Source: Spirochaetaceae bacterium (lineage in GTDB: Bacteria; Spirochaetota; Spirochaetia; SZUA-6; Bin103). From it: DNA of 24,331 nucleotides. Numbering within the stretch: position 1 is the first letter of the stretch; each line of letters opens with the position of its first letter. The notes beneath the pieces were generated by a model. The model had not been told where the DNA came from and made no database searches. It was given only the letters and a program-made list of their open reading frames with translations. The DNA is taken from the NCBI GenBank assembly GCA_028818385.1, contig JAPPNY010000076.1, forward strand, positions 1 to 24,331, read 5' to 3'. A program made the translations under genes and the position numbers. Positions 22,494-24,331 of this stretch are shown here, piece after piece.

Positions 22494-23270
22494 ATGACAT
22501 TCATTCAGGATCGGGTGATCGCCCGCGAGGTGCTCACCGGCTGTTTCTGCACCATGGGCTCGACGGTCTCCGTCGAGATCGCCGGTCACGCCGGCTTCGA
22601 CTTTCTGGTGCTCGACATCGAGCACGGCGCCGGGGACCTGGAGACCCTGTACCGGCAGCTCCAGGTCGCCGCCGGCACCCCCGTGGCGGCGGTGGTGCGG
22701 GTCGCCTGGAACGAGGCGCCGCGGTTCAAGCGCGCGCTCGACGCCGGCGCCGACGGGATCATGGTGCCGTACGTGCAGACGCCGGAGGAGGCCGCCGCGG
22801 CGGTCGCGGCCATGCGCTACCCGCCGGCAGGGATCCGCGGCGTCGCCTCGTCGGTGCGGGCCACCCGCTTCGGGGCCGATTTCGCCGCCTATCGCGCCGG
22901 CTCCGACGACGGGCTGCTCACCGTCCTGCAGATCGAGACAGCCGAGGGCGTGAACGCCGCGCGCGAGATCGCCGCGGTCGACGGAGCCGACGTGCTGTTC
23001 GTCGGCCCCAACGACCTGAGCTTCAGTCTGGGCATCCCGCAGCAGTTCGACCATCCCGATTATACCTGCGCGCTCGACCGGGTCGCGGACGGCGCCCGCG
23101 CCGCGGGCAAGGCCGCCGGCATCCTGCTGCAGACGCCAGACCAGGTCGCGCCGGCCATCGAGCGCGGCTATACCTTCATCGCGCTCGGCTCCGACGGCGG
23201 CTACGTGGCAGGCGGCGCGAAGGCTGCGTTCGCCGCGCTCGCGCCCTACCGCAAGGCCGGAGAGGATTGA
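22494..23270 (+). CDS. HpcH/HpaI-family aldolase
   Basis: This 258-aa class II (metal-dependent) aldolase of the type that cleaves 2-keto-3-deoxy or 4-hydroxy-2-keto acids to pyruvate plus an aldehyde. Key residues align within one position of E. coli HpaI: His44 (DIEHG), Arg69 (VVRVAWNE), Glu148 (LQIETAEG) and Asp174 (VGPNDLS), the last two being metal ligands. The start is ATG 22494 (MTFIQDRVIAREVLTGC), 23 nt after the EamA stop with only a weak SD; an open upstream extension is antisense/out-of-frame transporter DNA. It is followed 2 nt later by a 2-hydroxyacid dehydrogenase. Substrate is not determined; sugar-acid or aromatic-derived keto acids are both possible. Confidence 0.93.
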   Translation: MTFIQDRVIAREVLTGCFCTMGSTVSVEIAGHAGFDFLVLDIEHGAGDLETLYRQLQVAAGTPVAAVVRVAWNEAPRFKRALDAGADGIMVPYVQTPEEAAAAVAAMRYPPAGIRGVASSVRATRFGADFAAYRAGSDDGLLTVLQIETAEGVNAAREIAAVDGADVLFVGPNDLSFSLGIPQQFDHPDYTCALDRVADGARAAGKAAGILLQTPDQVAPAIERGYTFIALGSDGGYVAGGAKAAFAALAPYRKAGED

Positions 23271-23272
23271 CC

Positions 23273-24283
23273 ATGCTCAGATTCATCGCCACCGGCGAGG
23301 TTCCGGAGATGACGCACCGGATCCTGGCACCACACGGACCCATCGAAGTGACCGCCGACAACGAGCAGGCGACGCTGGACGCGGCGGTCGACGACGACGT
23401 CATCGGGCTCATCCTGCGCGGCTCCTCCGGCGCGCCCGGCGATCTGATCCGCCGCGCCGCCGGGCTGCGCGTGATCGGCCGCACCGGGGTCGGCTACGAC
23501 TCCGTGGACGTGGAGGCCGCCACCGAGTGCGGCGTGGCGCTCATCACCACGCCCGGCGCCAACGCCGCCACCGTGGCCGAGGCATCGGTCGCCTACCTGC
23601 TGGCGCTGAACAAGCGGATCCCCTACTGGGACGATCAGATGAAGGCGCGCAACTGGGCGTCACGAGAGCAGTTCCTGGCCTGCGACATCGCCGGACTGAC
23701 GGTCGGCATCGTCGGCTTCGGCAACATCGGCCAGGCGCTCGCCCGATTGCTAGGCCCGTTCCAGGTGACGCTGCTGGCCCACGATCCGTACGGCGATCCG
23801 GCCGCCGCGGAGGCGCTCGGCGTCGAGCTGGTGGAGCTCGACGCGCTCCTCAAGCGTTCCGACACCGTCTGCCTGCACACGGCGCTCACTGCAGAGACCC
23901 GCGGCATGATCGACCACACGCGGATCGCGGCCATGAAGCCGGGTTCCTTCCTGATCAATTTGGCGCGCGGCGGCGTCGTGGAGAGCCTGGACGCGGTGCT
24001 CGCCGGGATCGAGGACGGGCCGCTGGCCGGCGCCGCGCTCGACGTGTTCGAGCCCGAGCCGCCCGACTTCGATCACCCGATCTTCCGCCATCCGGCGGTG
24101 CTCACCGCCCCGCACGCCATGGCGATGACCCAAGGAGCGATGGACCGCATGGCGGAGGTGATGGCGGAGGGAATGGCCGCGGTCCTGGACGGCGAGCGGC
24201 CGCCCCTCGTCGTGGTCAACCCGGAGGCGCGCGGCCCCCGGGGGGCGCAGGCCCCCCCGGGGGGGCCCGGGGGGCGGGGCTAA
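23273..24283 (+). CDS. D-isomer-specific 2-hydroxyacid dehydrogenase (SerA-like)
   Basis: This is a 336-aa NAD-dependent enzyme from ATG 23273 (MLRFIATGEVP), with AGAGGA 6 nt upstream; a TTG at 23267 overlapping the aldolase stop is an alternative. It has a split catalytic domain with the Rossmann domain in the middle: GIVGFGNIGQALARLL (GxGxxG) and Asp in HDPYG. The catalytic triad is Arg232 (NLARGG), Glu262 (DVFEPEP) and His281 (APHAM). Members interconvert 2-oxo and D-2-hydroxy acids; phosphoglycerate and sugar-acid relatives are common. Operon with the aldolase suggests consecutive steps in one catabolic route. The last ~20 residues (ARGPRGAQAPPGGPGG) are low-complexity and come from G/C homopolymer tracts, so the true family C-terminus ends near VVVNPEA. 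Confidence 0.92.
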   Translation: MLRFIATGEVPEMTHRILAPHGPIEVTADNEQATLDAAVDDDVIGLILRGSSGAPGDLIRRAAGLRVIGRTGVGYDSVDVEAATECGVALITTPGANAATVAEASVAYLLALNKRIPYWDDQMKARNWASREQFLACDIAGLTVGIVGFGNIGQALARLLGPFQVTLLAHDPYGDPAAAEALGVELVELDALLKRSDTVCLHTALTAETRGMIDHTRIAAMKPGSFLINLARGGVVESLDAVLAGIEDGPLAGAALDVFEPEPPDFDHPIFRHPAVLTAPHAMAMTQGAMDRMAEVMAEGMAAVLDGERPPLVVVNPEARGPRGAQAPPGGPGGRG

Positions 24284-24290
24284 CGTTAGC
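24235..24290. repeat. G/C homopolymer palindromes at the 3' end of the dehydrogenase gene
   Basis: CCCCC/GGGGGG (24235-24245), a perfect C7G7 palindrome (24252-24265), then CCC/GGGGGG lie within the last codons. The 12-bp palindrome GCTAACGTTAGC (24279-24290) contains the TAA stop. They may act as a terminator-like structure or be a slippage- or assembly-prone tract. Nothing further is recognised from 24291 to the window end. Confidence 0.5.
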
Positions 24291-24331
24291 AAAGGGTTGC
24301 GGGGAGAATCGCTGTTAAAGCAACACCGCGC

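Noticed and set aside
21520..22500. N-terminal extension of the M20 peptidase frame across the transporter gene
   Set aside because: A GTG with a well-placed GGAGG at 21519 gives the normal family length. The extension is antisense to the EamA gene.
1..24331. CRISPR arrays, tRNA/rRNA genes, transposases or integrases
   Set aside because: No regularly spaced repeats, cloverleaf-like sequences or DDE/tyrosine-recombinase motifs were seen on either strand by eye.

Overview
The window is 24.3 kb of GC-rich DNA from a bacterium whose proteins carry Sec signal peptides and lipoprotein signals, so probably a diderm. I cannot name the phylum; uncultivated Spirochaetota- or Chloroflexota-type genomes carry similar ABC-transporter-rich gene sets, but that is only an impression. 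Two kinds of DNA alternate. The metabolic/transport backbone is very GC-rich (43/60 G+C in a hand-counted line at 9181). The accessory blocks are lower (31/60 at 1561, 34/60 at 13741, 33/60 at 19501).

Layout. (1) 186-1890, minus strand: two tandem paralogous lipoproteins built from a repeated module, the downstream one truncated. (2) 2015-3792: an ABC-2 type exporter (ATPase and permease) behind a promoter whose -10 region lies in a perfect 24-bp palindrome, a likely repressor operator. (3) 3816-11906: a ThDP-dependent enzyme, then a complete Dpp/Opp-type ABC importer (binding protein, terminator-like hairpin, two permeases, two ATPases) with 4-nt overlaps between successive membrane and ATPase genes. 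(4) 11907-12126: a frameshifted HicB-type antitoxin remnant. (5) 12181-20315, minus strand: the accessory island. (6) 20296-24283: an M20 peptidase (minus), divergent EamA transporter, HpaI-type aldolase and D-2-hydroxyacid dehydrogenase, apparently small-molecule catabolism.

The most interesting part is the island. In transcription order it encodes: a PP-loop/PAPS-reductase-like (DndC-like) protein; an IscS/DndA-type cysteine desulfurase; a GHKL (Hsp90/MutL/MORC-like) ATPase; a protein with a PD-(D/E)XK nuclease signature; an uncharacterised 336-aa protein whose last ~40 residues look like the toxin-binding tail of a MazE-type antitoxin; a MazF-like toxin; and, after a short gap, an AlbA_2/Schlafen-like ATP-binding regulator. 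The first six genes overlap or nearly touch, so they look like one operon. The desulfurase/PP-loop pair recalls DNA phosphorothioation (DndA-DndC, SspA-SspD), but no DndB/D/E or SspB/C/E partner is visible. My reading is an undescribed or little-described sulfur-linked defence system, with a GHKL-nuclease module and a built-in MazEF-like toxin-antitoxin guard. This is inference from domain content and gene order; no homology search was run.
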